A program made the position numbers and the translations under genes. From Myrmaecium sp. VS I D KN 1 (Eukaryota; Ascomycota; Dothideomycetes; Valsariales; Valsariaceae), in NCBI GenBank assembly GCA_019775845.1, contig JADQAV010000002.1:372001-436000 (forward strand): 64,000 bases of DNA, read 5' to 3'. Positions 33,625-45,479 of the stretch are shown here, one piece after another. Every line of letters starts with the position of its first letter. Position 1 is the first letter of the stretch. Under the pieces are notes generated by a model. The model made no database searches. It worked only from the letters and a program-made list of their open reading frames with translations, and was not told the DNA's origin.

Positions 33625-35894
33625 CTACCACGTCTCCTGCACATACCTACCCCCCCTCTCCAACTCCGCCAAAAACCCCTCCGCCCTTTCCCTTCCCAAG
33701 CGACCCTCACTCACAAAGCACTCCACCAACGCCTCCCGCACCGCCTGGGGCATCCGTCCAGAAGCACCGCAGACATACACCGCGCCGCCGCGCTCCCCCA
33801 CCGCGCGCCAGACCGCGGCCGCCTGCGCGCGGATGCGATCCTGCACGTACACCTTGGCCGCCTGGTCGCGGGAGAAGGCCGGGTGGACGGCGAGGCGGGG
33901 CAGCGCGGGCCACTCGGTCGCGAAGAAGAAGTCGGCGGCCCGGTTGCGGGCGCCGAGGAAGAGGATGTCGTTGGGTTTTTCCGGTGCGGTGTTGGGGGAG
34001 GCGTGCCCGCCTTCCTTCGCTTTTTCGTCGTTTCGCTGGGATTTTGCCCGGTTCGCGTCGTCTTCGGCCCACCAGGCGCGGCGCTCGTAGGCCAGCGCGC
34101 GCATGGGCGCGACGCCGGTGCCCGGGCCGACCATGATGACGGGTCGGTAGGCGGAGCGGGCGCGGTCGATGTGCAGGCCGCCTTTTTGGAGGGTGATGGT
34201 GAGGCGGCTTCCGGGGGGAAGGGCGGCGATGTAGCGCGTGCAGACGCCCTGTCGGATCCGCCGGATGACGGTGCGGTACTTGACGATGGCGATGAGGAGG
34301 TCGACGCGGGTGCCGGGCGGTTTTTGGGTGTCTTCCGCCCCCGTCGCTGCTGCTGCTGCCTCTGGCGTTGTGGGTGGCAGAGAGGGCAACTGCGTCTTGA
34401 GTGCGCCGCCGCTGGCGACGCTGAAGCCGCGTGCGCGCATGGCGGGCAGCAGCGCGAGGGCCCAGGAGGGTGGCACGCGGACGGTTTCGAATTCTTGGAG
34501 GACTTCGAGGATGCTGCGGCGGGGCCGGGTGGTGTAGTCGTAGAGCTCGTCGACGAGGGCGGGGTCGGTGAACTCTTGGAGGCGGAACTTCTGGTCTGGG
34601 TCCGTGGTGAAGTGGGTGAGGAGGGCGAAGAAGGAGCGGCGGGGGATGGACATGATGTCGCTGTGGTTAGTGAGGAGGGTGCGAAGGGTGAGAGGACCGT
34701 TGGCGGGAAGGGTTAGGGGAGGCGGCGGTGTTGGGGCGGCGTTGGGGATGGACGGGTTGGGGATCAGTTTGAGGGGTTTGTCGGCGTAGGAGGTCCAGCC
34801 CATGATGTCCAGGAAATGCGAGACGTCGGACGGGAAGTTCTTGGGGTGGATGTAGACGACGTCGCCTGGTGAGTAGGATGTCTCGGGGAGACGCAGGATG
34901 AGATGTCGCACATCCTGCCAGTGGGTGGTGGGAGTCACTCGATCGTTAGTGAGGATGGTGGCGGTTTGTCCATTGGGGATGGCGAGAAGATCAGGCGGCG
35001 GGATGTCTGTAGCATCCGTCTCTCCGCTGTTAGGTTCCTCGTCTGGCTCCGTGGGCGCAGTATGAGGAGAAACTTCATTGATGAGGTTGCTGTCTCCCGC
35101 GGGCAGAGGTTCCACGAAATCCAGGATCCATTTCGGGTGCAGGAGGACGTCGTCAGGGATAACCTCGGTGCATTCGGGGAGCGGATAGTCTTCCAGGAGC
35201 CGTTGCTTCAGCTTGATCGACCAAGGAAGAAAGCAGCCGTCGAGTCTTGCAGTCGGTTAGATCTTCTGCCATATTAATGTCACATTGATGCTGTACTCAC
35301 CCTTCCGGATGCTGTTCGTCGGACTCCCCACGGTCACATATCGGCTGAGCGCCCAGCTGGACAAGGCGGTTGTACAGTTTGCGATGAGCCCAATTGAATC
35401 TGAAGCACTGATATCAGCCAACGTACTCTTCAGATGCTTCAGTCGAGCTAATCACTCCGGTGTACTCATAAGCAGACAAGGGAAGCACTTACTGGGGATA
35501 CGACGTGTCACCCAAGCCAAACGACGCAAACCGCACCCGTTGCAAACAGCCAACCGGTAACCGTTTGCTGCGCAGCTTCTTCCATAACGTCTGCGCGTTT
35601 GCTGGAAGATCACCCTGGCCGGTGGTAGAGATGGCAATGAGGACGACATTGTGCTGGACCAATTCTCTCTACATGGGATTAGTACAATAGCGAAAGACGA
35701 CTGGCAGAGCTTAGGTAACATACGACGTCGATTGCATTCAACTCCTTCACCTGCGCGGAGAATCGCAACCGTTCCGCGATGCGGCCAAGCTCCTCCGCGA
35801 CATCCTGGGCATTGCCGGTCTCGGAGCCGTAGAGAACGAGAGCGGACCGGCCAGGCAGGGGAGACTGGTCAGCCAAGGGGAAGCCGTCTTGCAT
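33625..35894 (-). CDS. tah18: NADPH-dependent diflavin oxidoreductase (TAH18/NDOR1)
   Basis: Four exons (35724-35894, 35493-35668, 35301-35399, 33625-35245) give 688 residues, with introns of 55, 93 and 55 nt. The flavodoxin-like FMN domain covers about 15-165 (ALVLYGSETGNAQDVAEELG; ISTTGQGDLPANA; FGLGDTSYPQFNWA). The FAD-binding domain covers about 240-470 (RPRRSILEVLQEFETV; ARSAYRPVIMVGPGTGVAPM). The NADPH domain (DILFLGARNRAADFFFATEW; YVCGASGRMPQAVREAL) ends at RYVQETW. Tah18 passes electrons from NADPH to Dre2 in cytosolic iron-sulfur cluster assembly. The start at 35894 lies close to the FMN domain, and an in-frame ATG 18 codons upstream (35948) is an alternative. Confidence 0.93.
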
Positions 35895-37030
35895 GACGGG
35901 GAAGAGAAGTGAAGCGGCGAGCGTGTGGCTAGAAGAGCATTCATTCAATACCCGACGGGAGAGCCCTGTCGTTCGTAGAGCTCCGGACGCATGAGGCTGG
36001 GTTCACCAATGAGAGGAAAAACTAGGAAACCTATATATGGAAATTGACGTAATGAAAGTATCCGTAGGACAGGTTCGTTAACTTAAGCGACGCGGTAAAG
36101 TAATCCACAAGTGTAACCGCAAAAGATTCAGGATGGTTGATAGGGGAAAATAGTGTACAGTACAGCTCCTGGACACAGTCACAAGCTATAAATCAACGTA
36201 AATCTACAATTATATAGCGGAGTATGGAATTAGATACGATGACGAAGGTGAGTGCCTTGAATATCAGTGCTAGTGTGGCGCTCCGTACTCGACCATCTCC
36301 CTGCTAGCTTCCACGCTGCTGGGCCAACGACGAGATAGCGTGACCCCGGGTTAACACATCCTACCTTACCGGTATACTGATTACTACCGATGAAGGTACC
36401 TCAGGTACAATACCATACCATCTCCTGTTAAAGAAACGGGAACATAAAGTGCCTATTCATGATGGTACGAAGTAGTAGTAGGTAATGGCTTCCCTCCGTG
36501 TACTGCAGCCACCGATCAGCCACGGTGAGCCACCGCAAGTCACCGCCCCGCTGCGCCACCGACGACGCATAACACCTTCCGCATTTCACACCATTCCCAA
36601 TCGGGACAGCTCGCTTGTCGCCCTGGGCCCCCGTTTTTTATGACAACAGGAGGTCGTCGCCCTTCCCTCCCCTTCTCTCCTTCACTTCACTGACAACCTC
36701 ATCAAGTTCACACCCATCTTCATCACTTCACACACTCTCAACTCCCACGGGCACTTAGCTTCCCACACCAACTCCCTCTCGTCAATCCTCTTCCCACCAT
36801 CTCCCGGCGGTTTTCGGCAATCTTCGAACTACCACCACCACAACACAACACCCGTTCACAGGCAGGCCTTTTCTAAAGCGCTCTACCAAGGACAAACACA
36901 AGTTTCCGCAAGCATCAACACGATCCGCGCGGTACCCGAATTCCCCAGCGTTTTCGAGTGCTACGATCAAGTCATCTCTTCATCCGCACCTACTCTCGTG
37001 TTACATCAACAAACAAACTTCGATCTTAAA
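35895..37030. promoter_or_regulatory. Divergent spacer, TAH18 / Sbp1-like
   Basis: An AT-rich centre at 36020-36480 has GGTACC and TACCTTACC words near 36360-36420. It is followed by a C/T- and CAAC-rich leader from 36640 to the start codon at 37031, typical of a strongly expressed fungal gene. No other gene supported. Confidence 0.6.
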
Positions 37031-38408
37031 ATGTCCGCGTCTGTCGACAGTGTTACCGCCCAGGTGGCCTCCACTACCCTCAACGACTCCACCACCGCCG
37101 AAGGTGCCAACGTCGGCGCTGGTGGTGACAAGCCCATCAACGCTGCCGAGAATGAGGCTGTCATCGCCTCTGCGGCTGAGGGTAGGAGACTTTACATCGG
37201 GAACCTCGCGTATGCGACCACTGAGGGGGAGTTGAAGGAGTTCTTCAAGGACTACCTGGTGTAAGTGCCTCCATTCCTGCTGTCACCGCCCGACTCCTGC
37301 TGGAGCCAAAAGGACGGGACAATACCGTCATATGCATGGCCAATCCCAGTATCGCAACAACATTCCAGCTAACCACCTTCCTTTTTCAGTGAGTCTACCT
37401 CGATCCCCACCAACCCTCGCACCACTCGCCCTGTCGGCTACGCTTTCGTCGACCTCTCCACTCCTTCCGAGGCCGAGCGCGCGATCGCCGAGTTGAACGG
37501 CAAGTCTATTCTTGACCGCAAGGTCTCTATCCAGCTTGCTCGCAAGCCTGAGGCCCACGGTGAGGGTGCTGGCAGTGGTGCCGAGGGTGCTAACGGGGAG
37601 CGCCGCCGCTCTTCCACTCGTGGCCGCGGTCGTGGCCGTGGCCGTGGTGGTCGTGCCAGGACTGGCGGACGTCGCGTAAGTACATCCGCATGACCCGCTC
37701 TGGTGATCATCAGCTAATCACGTGCGAGAAGAACCAGAACGAATCCGCTGAGCAGCCCGCCCAGGGCGAATCCCCTGCCGCTGCCGAGAGCGCACCGACA
37801 AATGTACCTGGCCAAGTTATCCCTCTTACCGAGACCACGAACGAAGCACTCACCGCACCCAAGGGAACCGAGGGTACCATCAGTACCGACAAGGCCGGCA
37901 AGCCCCGTGCCCCTCGCGAGCGCAAGCAGCGTGGTCCTCCTGAGGATGGCGTCCCTTCCAAGACCAAGGTCATGGTTGCCAACCTCCCGTACGATCTCCG
38001 TGAGGAAAAGGTAAGAATTCAGCATTCGACCATCGTCGACACCCATTTTCTAACGATGACTCGCAGCTCCTCGAGATCTTCAAGGACTACCAGCCGCAGT
38101 CCGCCAAGATCGCCCTCCGCCCGATCCCTCGTTTCATGGTCAAGAAGCTCCAGGCCCGCAACGAGCCTCGCAAGGGTCGTGGCTTCGGTTTCGTCACCCT
38201 CGCGTCCGAGGAGCTTCAGCAGAAGGCTTGCGCCGAGATGAACGGCAAGGAGGTCGAAGGCCGCGAGATTGCCGTCAAGGTCGCCATCGACAGCCCCGGC
38301 AAGGAGGACGATGACAAGGAGACCCCCGTTGAGGGTGAGCCCGCCCAGGAGAAGGCCCCTTCCACCGCTGAGGGTTCTGCCTCCGTCCCTCCTACTGCTA
38401 CTGCCTAA
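37031..38408 (+). CDS. RNA-binding protein with RRM-RGG-RRM layout (Sbp1-like)
   Basis: Four exons (37031-37260, 37390-37675, 37729-38010, 38067-38408) give 379 residues. RRM1 has RNP2 LYIGNLAY and RNP1 GYAFVDLS. A central Arg/Gly linker (STRGRGRGRGRGGRARTGGR) follows. RRM2 has VMVANLPYDL and RGFGFVTL. The C-terminus is acidic and Ala/Pro/Glu-rich. Yeast Sbp1 has this same arrangement and acts in translational repression and mRNA decapping, so a cytoplasmic mRNP role is inferred. Codons are strongly biased to C-ending forms and GGT, suggesting high expression. The acceptor of exon 3 (37729) is one of three nearby in-phase AG sites, so a few residues there are uncertain. A long pyrimidine-rich leader precedes the gene. 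Confidence 0.82.
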
Positions 38409-39467
38409 GCAGTAAGACAAACATTCCAACTAAAGCATGCCGGTATGATTGCTCTTCCGGATCCCGACATTGCGGTTACAGACCGTACTGTTCGCGGATC
38501 CGACAACTCTTTCACTCTGTGTGTGTTTTAGCGTCATGGATTTTATGGATCTGAGAAAAAAGGGAAGGAACCTTTTAAAAGAACTTCGGGGCGTTGTTTT
38601 TTGTAATGATCAACCGGGGGCGGGTTCTTTCGGCCTTTTTTCATTTTAAAAAAACATGGGAGAGAGATGCAGGCTTTTTTTGACGATTTTTCTATTTAGT
38701 CTATACATCCATTACTTTCTGATCGAGAGGTGAAGCAAGGTGGACTTGCTACGACGACCATTCCGCGATATTTAGGGGTTATGATGGAATGAAGTCCTAT
38801 TCTCTCCCTTTTCCCGCATTCATGGCTTTTTGTCTTGTACTTTTTTTTTTTATCTTTTTCTGTTGCATCTGTACTTTTTACAGCTTTCACACTTTCGCCC
38901 CGACATGATGGTTCTTCCAAACCACGAGCTTAATACCTTCACTTTTCTTTCCAACACTGGACAGTCATCTCCAGAGACTCTGTAGTATGTACAATAGCTC
39001 GATGTAACCACTCCAGCGAGGAGTGATGGGTCTGCATGATATCTTATTTTATAGCTGATGCATTATCACCAAACAAACTTCTTCTGGGTTCTCATCACTC
39101 TGTCATGACCAATGCTGTGCTAGAGTAGGAGCAGATGGGAGGTCTTCAGGAATCCTCGACCAGTGGTTTGGAGTTACATGACTGATATATTTGTGTTTCG
39201 GTATCATGATATGTGTGTGCGTGCATGCCTTGCAGCCTCAGAACCTATGACACCCCCTTTGCCCCTCGTCCGTAGCCCCACCAACCGCGTATCAACAACG
39301 GAGCTAAGCCCCTCTCCTCCGTATGTACCCCTTCCTGCTCCAGACCGCCAGCACATCTTCCTCCACACTCTATACACTTCCTCATTCACATCCCCACATC
39401 CCTCCTGCTATTATACGAACTCCACCACGATTGATCAGAGCAGAGAGGAGCATAGCCCTAATTCAAG
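38409..39467. other. Intergenic: Sbp1-like 3' flank and twinfilin promoter
   Basis: The first 500 bp are T-rich with runs of T/A (38640-38860), consistent with a 3' UTR. The right part has C-rich promoter sequence. No gene supported. Confidence 0.6.
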
Positions 39468-40717
39468 ATGCAGTCAGGAATCACGGGTACGTCCCCTCCT
39501 CTTACCCGGTGATCCTCTCTAACCTCCCCCCTCCGCAGCCTCCGCCGAGCTACAGTCCGCCTTCCAGTCCTTCACAACCGACACAAGCCAGTTCGCGCTG
39601 CTCGCCCACATCGCCCCGGGCAGCGAGTCCATCACACCGCTAACGACCCTCCCCTTCGCCGGCACGCCCGCCTCCTTCCTCGACTCGCTCCCGCAGCTGG
39701 AAGCACACCTGCCCCCCTCCGAGCCACGCTACGTCTTCCTGCGGGACCCGGCCGGCGACGGCGACGGCCGACTCATCAGCGTGACGTACGTGCCGCAGAC
39801 GGCGCCGCCGCGAGCCAAGACGCTGCACGCCTCCTCGCGGCTGACGCTGCTGAAGAGCCTGGGCCTGCCGACCGCCTCGGCCGACGCGCTCTTCGTCACC
39901 GACGCGGACGAGCTGAGCCTGGAGGGGTGGCGCCGCCACGTGGCCCACGAGGCCCTCGCCGCCCCGCTGACGGAGGAGGAGCGCAGCGCCGAGGCCCTGC
40001 GCGAGGCCGAGGCCACCGAGGGCTGGGTCGCGGGCACGGCGGGCAAGGCCATCGGCGGCACGGGCGTGCACCACGCTGCCGCGTCCAGCGGGTCCGGCGC
40101 CGGCACCGGCGTGCGGACGAATGTGGCGGCTGGGGCGGTGGAGGAGTTGCGGAAGACCATGACCGCTGACGACGCGGCCGCGGATAACTTCGTCAGCTTG
40201 AAGATCGACGTCCCCACGGAAACCATCGTGCTGGACCGAACGGCCCGGGTGGCCGGCCCCGCCGACCTCACCGCCGCCATCGACGCTCAGGAGCCGCGGT
40301 ACAGCTTCTGGCGGGCGCCGGGCGGTGCGGACGGCGCCGGCGGCCCGGTGCTGTTCGTGTACACGTGCCCGACGGGCAGCCGGCCGAAGGAGCGGATGCT
40401 GTACGCGAGCACCCGCTGGAGCGTTGTGCATCTGGCTGAGGGGGAGGCTGGGGTGGGGATTTATAAGCGGGTGAGTTTCTTTTTCCCCCTTCCTTCTCCA
40501 CTTCTTCCATCCCCTATATCCGCAACTAACTTACCCTCTCCTTTCACAGCTCGAGGCATCGGACCCCTCCGACCTGACCCCTGAAGACATTGAGGCGGAG
40601 CTCCGGCCTAAGAACAACGACCACGGAGGTGAAGGCGCCGCGGCCGAGGGCGCGCAGGCCCCGCTGCCGGAGCGCAAGGCGGCTTTTGCCCGGCCGAAGA
40701 GGCCTGGTAGGCGTTGA
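39468..40717 (+). CDS. twf1: Twinfilin, actin-monomer-binding ADF-H protein
   Basis: Three exons (39468-39486, 39539-40470, 40550-40717) give 372 residues. The first exon is only 19 nt and codes MQSGIT. Across the splice the protein reads ASAELQSAFQSF, the standard twinfilin opening. ADF-H domain 1 follows (YVFLRDPAGDGDGRLISVTY; RLTLLKSLGLP). Domain 2 includes DNFVSLKIDVPTETIVLD, YSFWRAP, LFVYTCPTGSRPKERMLYAS and GIYKRLEASDPSDLT. The tail is basic with ARPKRPGRR, the actin-capping-protein-binding region in other twinfilins. The protein sequesters actin monomers and caps filaments at cortical patches. Both introns are canonical and in phase. Confidence 0.9.
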
Positions 40718-41389
40718 GGCGCTCAGGCGCCGGCTGGATGGAGAAGGAGGGTTGATGGGTGATGGGAGGGGCTTCGTGAGTGGCGGAGAATAAGCGTTGA
40801 AGCGGATTATGAAGGGAGTGAGATCTGTGGAGAGGTCTATCCTTATATGATCGTCGGGGAGAGAAGAAGAATCGAACATTGCCGTGCCCTTTCGCCTTCC
40901 CTGGTAAGAGGTGCTGGTTTAGACCACATGGGGCGATGCATGATGTGAATGGAGAGAAATGCAACCCGTACGCCTCTTGCAAATCCCTCTTCTCCCTATC
41001 TGTCTACCTCTATGTATGTGTTTATTCATATACACAGTCGTGATGTGGCGTAGAAGTAGTTCAAGATCCGTCTTGTTGGCATATTTTTCGCCTCGAACAC
41101 GGTCAACGTGTACGAAACCCAATCCATGAAACCCTCCTTCCCTTGCCTCCTCTTTCTTTCCCTTGAGGAATTTTTCGTGCCCCTGATCGTTTTGGCCAAG
41201 AATCAGTCTCGATAGCTCCTGCCTAGCTGCACCGAGACGGAAAGGACATGCTCCTTTATGGAAAGGGGGGAGAGAAAGAAAGGGCCGCTCGTCGGCCACG
41301 ATTTCCCCCTCCCCGCCCTCAACCCTTTTCCTTACCAATCACTCCTCATCCCCCATCCTCATCCCCCTTCCTCACCCTCCCCCTCCCCC
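40718..41389. other. Intergenic, convergent twinfilin / RING-protein 3' ends
   Basis: Mixed-composition 3' flanks with pyrimidine-rich sequence at 41290-41389. No gene supported. Confidence 0.6.
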
Positions 41390-43018
41390 TCAATCCCCCC
41401 CACCCACCCCCCCCCCCCCCCAAAAAATCCTCACCCGCTCCCTCACCCTGCGTCGACACAGCGGACACGTCGCGCGCGCCCCATCACGGGGGATGCGGGG
41501 CAGCCGCACCGGGTCGCGGGCGGGGAGGGCGACGGCGGCGCACCAGCGGCAGAGGACCAGGTGGCCGCAGGGCAGGCAGGCGACGTCGGCCCGCTGGGCG
41601 TAGCACACCTGGCAGCGCAGCGTCACGGTCATTTGGGCGTCGGTGAGTGGCGGGGGCCGGGTGGGGTCGTTGTCGAGGTTGGGGGTTGGTGGGGGGGAGG
41701 GGGAGCGGGGAGCTGAGGGATGGTCGGTGGTGAGGGGGGTGAGGGTGTGGTGTTCGTTGGGGAGGGCGGCGGCGGCGGTGGACGCGCTGTCCCCGTCTGC
41801 GTCGGTGGTGGTCGCGGCGCTCTCGGGGGGGCGGTAGCCGTGCAGGAGGAGGTCGTGTAGCTCGCTCGGCGTGAGTTGACTGCTGATTGTCGCTGCGCCG
41901 CCGCCGCCGCTGCTGCTGGCGTGATGCTGGACCTCCCGCCGGAGCTCCTCGCTCCGTTGGTAGCGCTCCCATGCCCGGTTGAACATGCTTCCGATGGGGG
42001 ATTGGTAGTCCTCTTGCTGGACTTCTTCGCGTGTGCCTAGGGCGCGTATGCCTAGGGCCCGGGCCAGTCGCTCGCCCAGGGTCGCACGGTGGCGGGGGCT
42101 GTCAGAGCTGAGCAAGGTGCGCCTGATTTGAGACCATTCGCGATGTTCGCGCGGTTCGTCTGCGCTCGGATCCGTTGCGGCATGGGGCTCCACGGCCGGG
42201 ATGCCTTGGTTGGTGGCAGGCGGTTGAGAGCGCTCGGAGAGGGCGTGAGGTGCGCCTCGGGGTGATGTGCTCGTGTCGTTGTCTGACTCCTCGTTCATTA
42301 AGCTGTCCAAGGCGTCCTCGAGAGATACATGTGGCTCGTTAGAGGCGGTGTCGTTGCCCTGCTGGGGAACCAGGACGTCCATGTCCTCAGCACTACGAGG
42401 GACTCCGGCCCGCAGCTCGTCCAGCGTTCGAGGGAGGCATCCGGGGGAAACTTCATGGAGCGGTTCACCTAGCACGGCGACCCGACGTTCCGTTCCATCG
42501 GGGCCCTTGACGATCCGGTAGCCTTGGTGGAACTCAAACCATCGCTCCACGAACCGCGTCTGATCTGGGATCTCGGGGATGCGGGTCTGTGAGGGCTCCA
42601 TCCGCGGTGTTGTCGCCGCGAGCCTGTTGTTCCAGAATTCTGTGGGCAGTCAGCCGATGTATATATATCTATACATACTGAGCCTAGGGTTACGATCATC
42701 CGCAAGGCAGAGTAGTAGACAAGGGGCTTGAAAAGAAGGGGGCCCTTCCCCTTCCCGTCCACGGAACCTCCCCCCTCGCCCTCCCCTCAGGGGAAGCAAC
42801 ACACAAAACCTACCCTGACAATACCAACAATACCCCTGCCACCTCGTCCCGCGCTGAACGAAACCGATGCCATCCAGATACACGCGGTAAGTGGACGAAT
42901 GCGGGCGGGTATCCTGGCACGCGCAGCAGCGCGGATCCGCGGTCAAGCGGCAGGACGCGGGTAGCTTGTGCGCGCAGTGCTCCGCCAGTCGGGGCACGTC
43001 GGCTGTGAGTGTGCCCAT
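41390..43018 (-). CDS. RING-finger protein, probable E3 ubiquitin ligase
   Basis: Two exons (42814-43018 and 41390-42639), joined across a 174-nt intron, give 484 residues. The N-terminus has paired cysteines (CCACQDTRPH ... YCWYCQEFWNNR), probably a zinc-binding module. The middle is long and polar/disordered. Near the C-terminus is a C3HC4-type RING: CQVC, then CLPCGHLVLCRWC, then CPLC, ending about residue 470. This makes it a likely E3 ligase, substrate unknown. A 15-base C run at 41407-41421 encodes the Gly-rich last residues just upstream of the stop, so the exact C-terminus depends on that run being read correctly. Confidence 0.8.
41407..41421. repeat. Poly(C) run of 15 bases in the RING-protein C-terminus
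   Basis: Homopolymer of 15 C on the plus strand, coding glycines on the minus strand within ten codons of the stop. Confidence 0.9.
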
Positions 43019-44141
43019 GTCTCCCCGTTCCTACTCTGAGGGAGGGTTTGGTGAGAAAAGGAGGAGTTTGTGGAGGGATGGATTGTTCAGCCTTGTTGGG
43101 CGGATATATGAGGGGGACCGAAGTGATAGGCGGAGTGGACGGGATTGACTGAGAAAGTATGGAAAAAGAGCTAGCAGAAAGACTCTTGAAAGATTCACGA
43201 ATTCGAACGGAAAAGAAAGGAACACAAGACCAAACTGGAGAAAGTGAGAAAGTCGTTGTACATCGAAGTGGCGATAGAGAGACCGGGAATGGGATGGGAG
43301 GCGAGGGGCTGCCGGACCGAGGTTGACCCGTGAGCGTCAGCCTTACTCCTCCGTTAGGTTGGCGATTCACTTCTTCGTCAGCCAAGGTGGGAAAGAGCTT
43401 GTTTCGACGTCACCTCTTGTTGGAGGCGCTTCCAGCGTTAAGTTCTACCAGTATATGAGAGGCTATCTTTGTCCTTATGCTACGGCTTTTATGTCAATTA
43501 TTCCAGAGCAGCCGGCTCAGAAGACCTTACAACACCTCTCCTCACACCACCACATCATCATCAAGGAACAGTTAACCAAACCTTATATCCGGTAGTCGAA
43601 GTGCTGGCACATGAATCCAAGGGGCAGGGCTCAAAAAAAGATATTAGCTAATTTACCTAGGAATATATGCATCGGAGCAATTTTACAGTATGACGGCCAC
43701 CTCAAAATACCAGAAATATAATATCCGGAAAAGAAAAAGTATAATTTAATAAGAGAGATAGATAGCACTACCCAGGTAAACGCCGCTACAGCAGACGTTC
43801 CTTCGAAAACTATAGACTTATATCTGACCTACTGTTCAAGCTAGGGTTAGGGTTAGTACCTGCCAGGAACCCCTCCTTTCATGTCCCCCCGCAACCCCTA
43901 TGCGGTCCTCCTCAAGCCCCCTTTTGGGGGGGACGAAAACGCATCTCAACGTTAAGAGAAGGAAGTTTTTCCTAACCCCGACCCAACAAATATGTATTTC
44001 CCACCTCATCGAGAAAAGTGAAGAAAAGGAAGGAAAAAGTACGAAAATAAGAAAAAAAAAATAAAAGAAAGAAGAACCAGAAATTCGTCCCACCCCTCCA
44101 TCCGTAAGGGGGAGGAAGAAAGCAAAAAGGAGAAGTAGAAG
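43019..44141. other. Intergenic, gene-poor, AT-rich right half
   Basis: The left part is the RING-protein promoter. 43640-43780 is AT-rich with no open frames. A telomere-like repeat lies at 43842-43856. Purine-rich sequence runs up to the tRNA terminator. No protein gene supported. Confidence 0.55.
43842..43856 (+). repeat. Short interstitial telomere-like repeat (TAGGGT)
   Basis: Two and a half copies of TTAGGG, the filamentous-fungal telomere repeat, in the gene-poor stretch about 290 bp from the tRNA gene. It may be chance, a TTAGGG-factor binding site, or a scar of break repair. Confidence 0.6.
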
Positions 44142-44215
44142 CTCCTCTACCTGGGATCGAACCAGGAATCTTCCGGTTAACAGCCGGACGCCTTAGCCAT
44201 TGGGCCATAGAGGAG
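44142..44215 (-). tRNA. tRNA-Asn (anticodon GTT)
   Basis: A 74-nt cloverleaf on the minus strand. The acceptor stem CTCCTCT pairs with AGAGGAG (7 bp). The D-arm is TGGCCCAATGGCTAAGGCG-like, and the anticodon arm CCGGCTGTTAACCGG has anticodon GTT. The T-arm is CCTGGTTCGATCCCAGG. No intron, and CCA is not encoded. A T5 run on the coding strand follows within 20 nt (44126-44130 on plus as A5), the usual Pol III terminator. Confidence 0.95.
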
Positions 44216-45479
44216 GAATGTGAAGGAAGGAAAGGTGAGATGATCGGAGGACCGAGGATCTGACCAATGAGAAGGCTGGTGTGGTTGTAATTGATATAGG
44301 GAAGCAGATGCTGTGAGGAAGGGCCTGCTTTTGCCCTCATGATGGTTCGCGCGGATGGGTGCGTGGTGGAGCATCTTCTTTCTTTTCTTCACGAGCAGGG
44401 TGGAGAGGAGAGAAGAGGAGGTGGGGGTTTTGTGGAGAAGAAGATGGCTGGGGTGGGGACATGCAGTGTAGCGTCCGAGCTTTGACCGAACGGGGATGCA
44501 CGTCTGATGAACCGAAAAAGCTCAGCCTTGTGTCACGGAAACACAAAAAAGATGCAAAGGTTCGGGGGAATAGCAACAACATACGACAGTGTTATAGAGA
44601 AATGCAGACATATAGGCGATCACAGCTAAGTCAAGTGTCAGAGAACTTGGGCAGCGTAGTGAATTTCCAAATCTCCACCCGTGGTCAACACATACCAACC
44701 AACACCTGATGCAGCGGCACCCACTCCAAGGCTGCCTCCGAGGGAGGACGGGTATAGGGCAGATGGTCAATAGCACACTCGTTATATGTATCACAAACCG
44801 CTGCAGTGCTCTGCGCAGCTCTGAGGCGGAGGGTATCAACGGCCGAAGACTTGCTGAATTCCTGTAGTCTGCCAGGAGGGGATGACTCGCACAAGTTCTT
44901 CCTTCCGAGCTTGTGTACCGTTCGAATGCGCCTTGTACGGTGCGTAGGTCCACGTGCAAGGCCGAGAGCAGCTGTCCGGAGGCACAGGGGATAGGAGGGG
45001 TGGCGGTGCCGCGCAGGAACTGGCGAGGCGATCCAGGCTCTTGTGGTGATAAACTTGCAAGGGGGGTCGAAAGGGAGGCACCTAATCGAATCGACGGGGT
45101 ATGTCGGTATATAGATATCAAACGCTGTCCGGTGGAAAGCTTCAAGCGGGCTTCAAATCCAAAGGCTTCAGCCCCTACCAAACTGTGCGGTTTCTCCTTA
45201 ATACGCCCTGATATCGTCAGGGTGTGGGGTCCGTCGTACATGTGCTTCAATCCCCCGGCACGTCCAACCAGGAGCGGTGCCGAAAGGTACACGAGCGTCT
45301 ATGCGATGATACATGAGATCGAGGGGCGCAGTGGGAGGTCACCAGCGTAAGGGCCATTAAAGAAGTGAGGAGCCATCTCTTCGAAGAGAAGGGGGCAACC
45401 CTCACGATACGTTTGCAGACCTGTTAGCACATTTTCTCATCGAATCACTCCTACCAGAAACACGGCAAGAAGAGAAAGG
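44216..45479. other. Intergenic between tRNA-Asn and DUF6594 gene
   Basis: It holds open frames on both strands (up to 256 codons on minus at 44522-45292) with no recognisable family, composition or splice pattern. They are not called as genes. The right end is the DUF6594 promoter. Confidence 0.5.

Noticed and set aside
44522-45292. Minus-strand open frame of 256 codons near the tRNA
   Set aside because: No recognisable motif, codon use unlike the neighbouring genes, and the opposite strand is also open over much of it. Not enough to call a gene.
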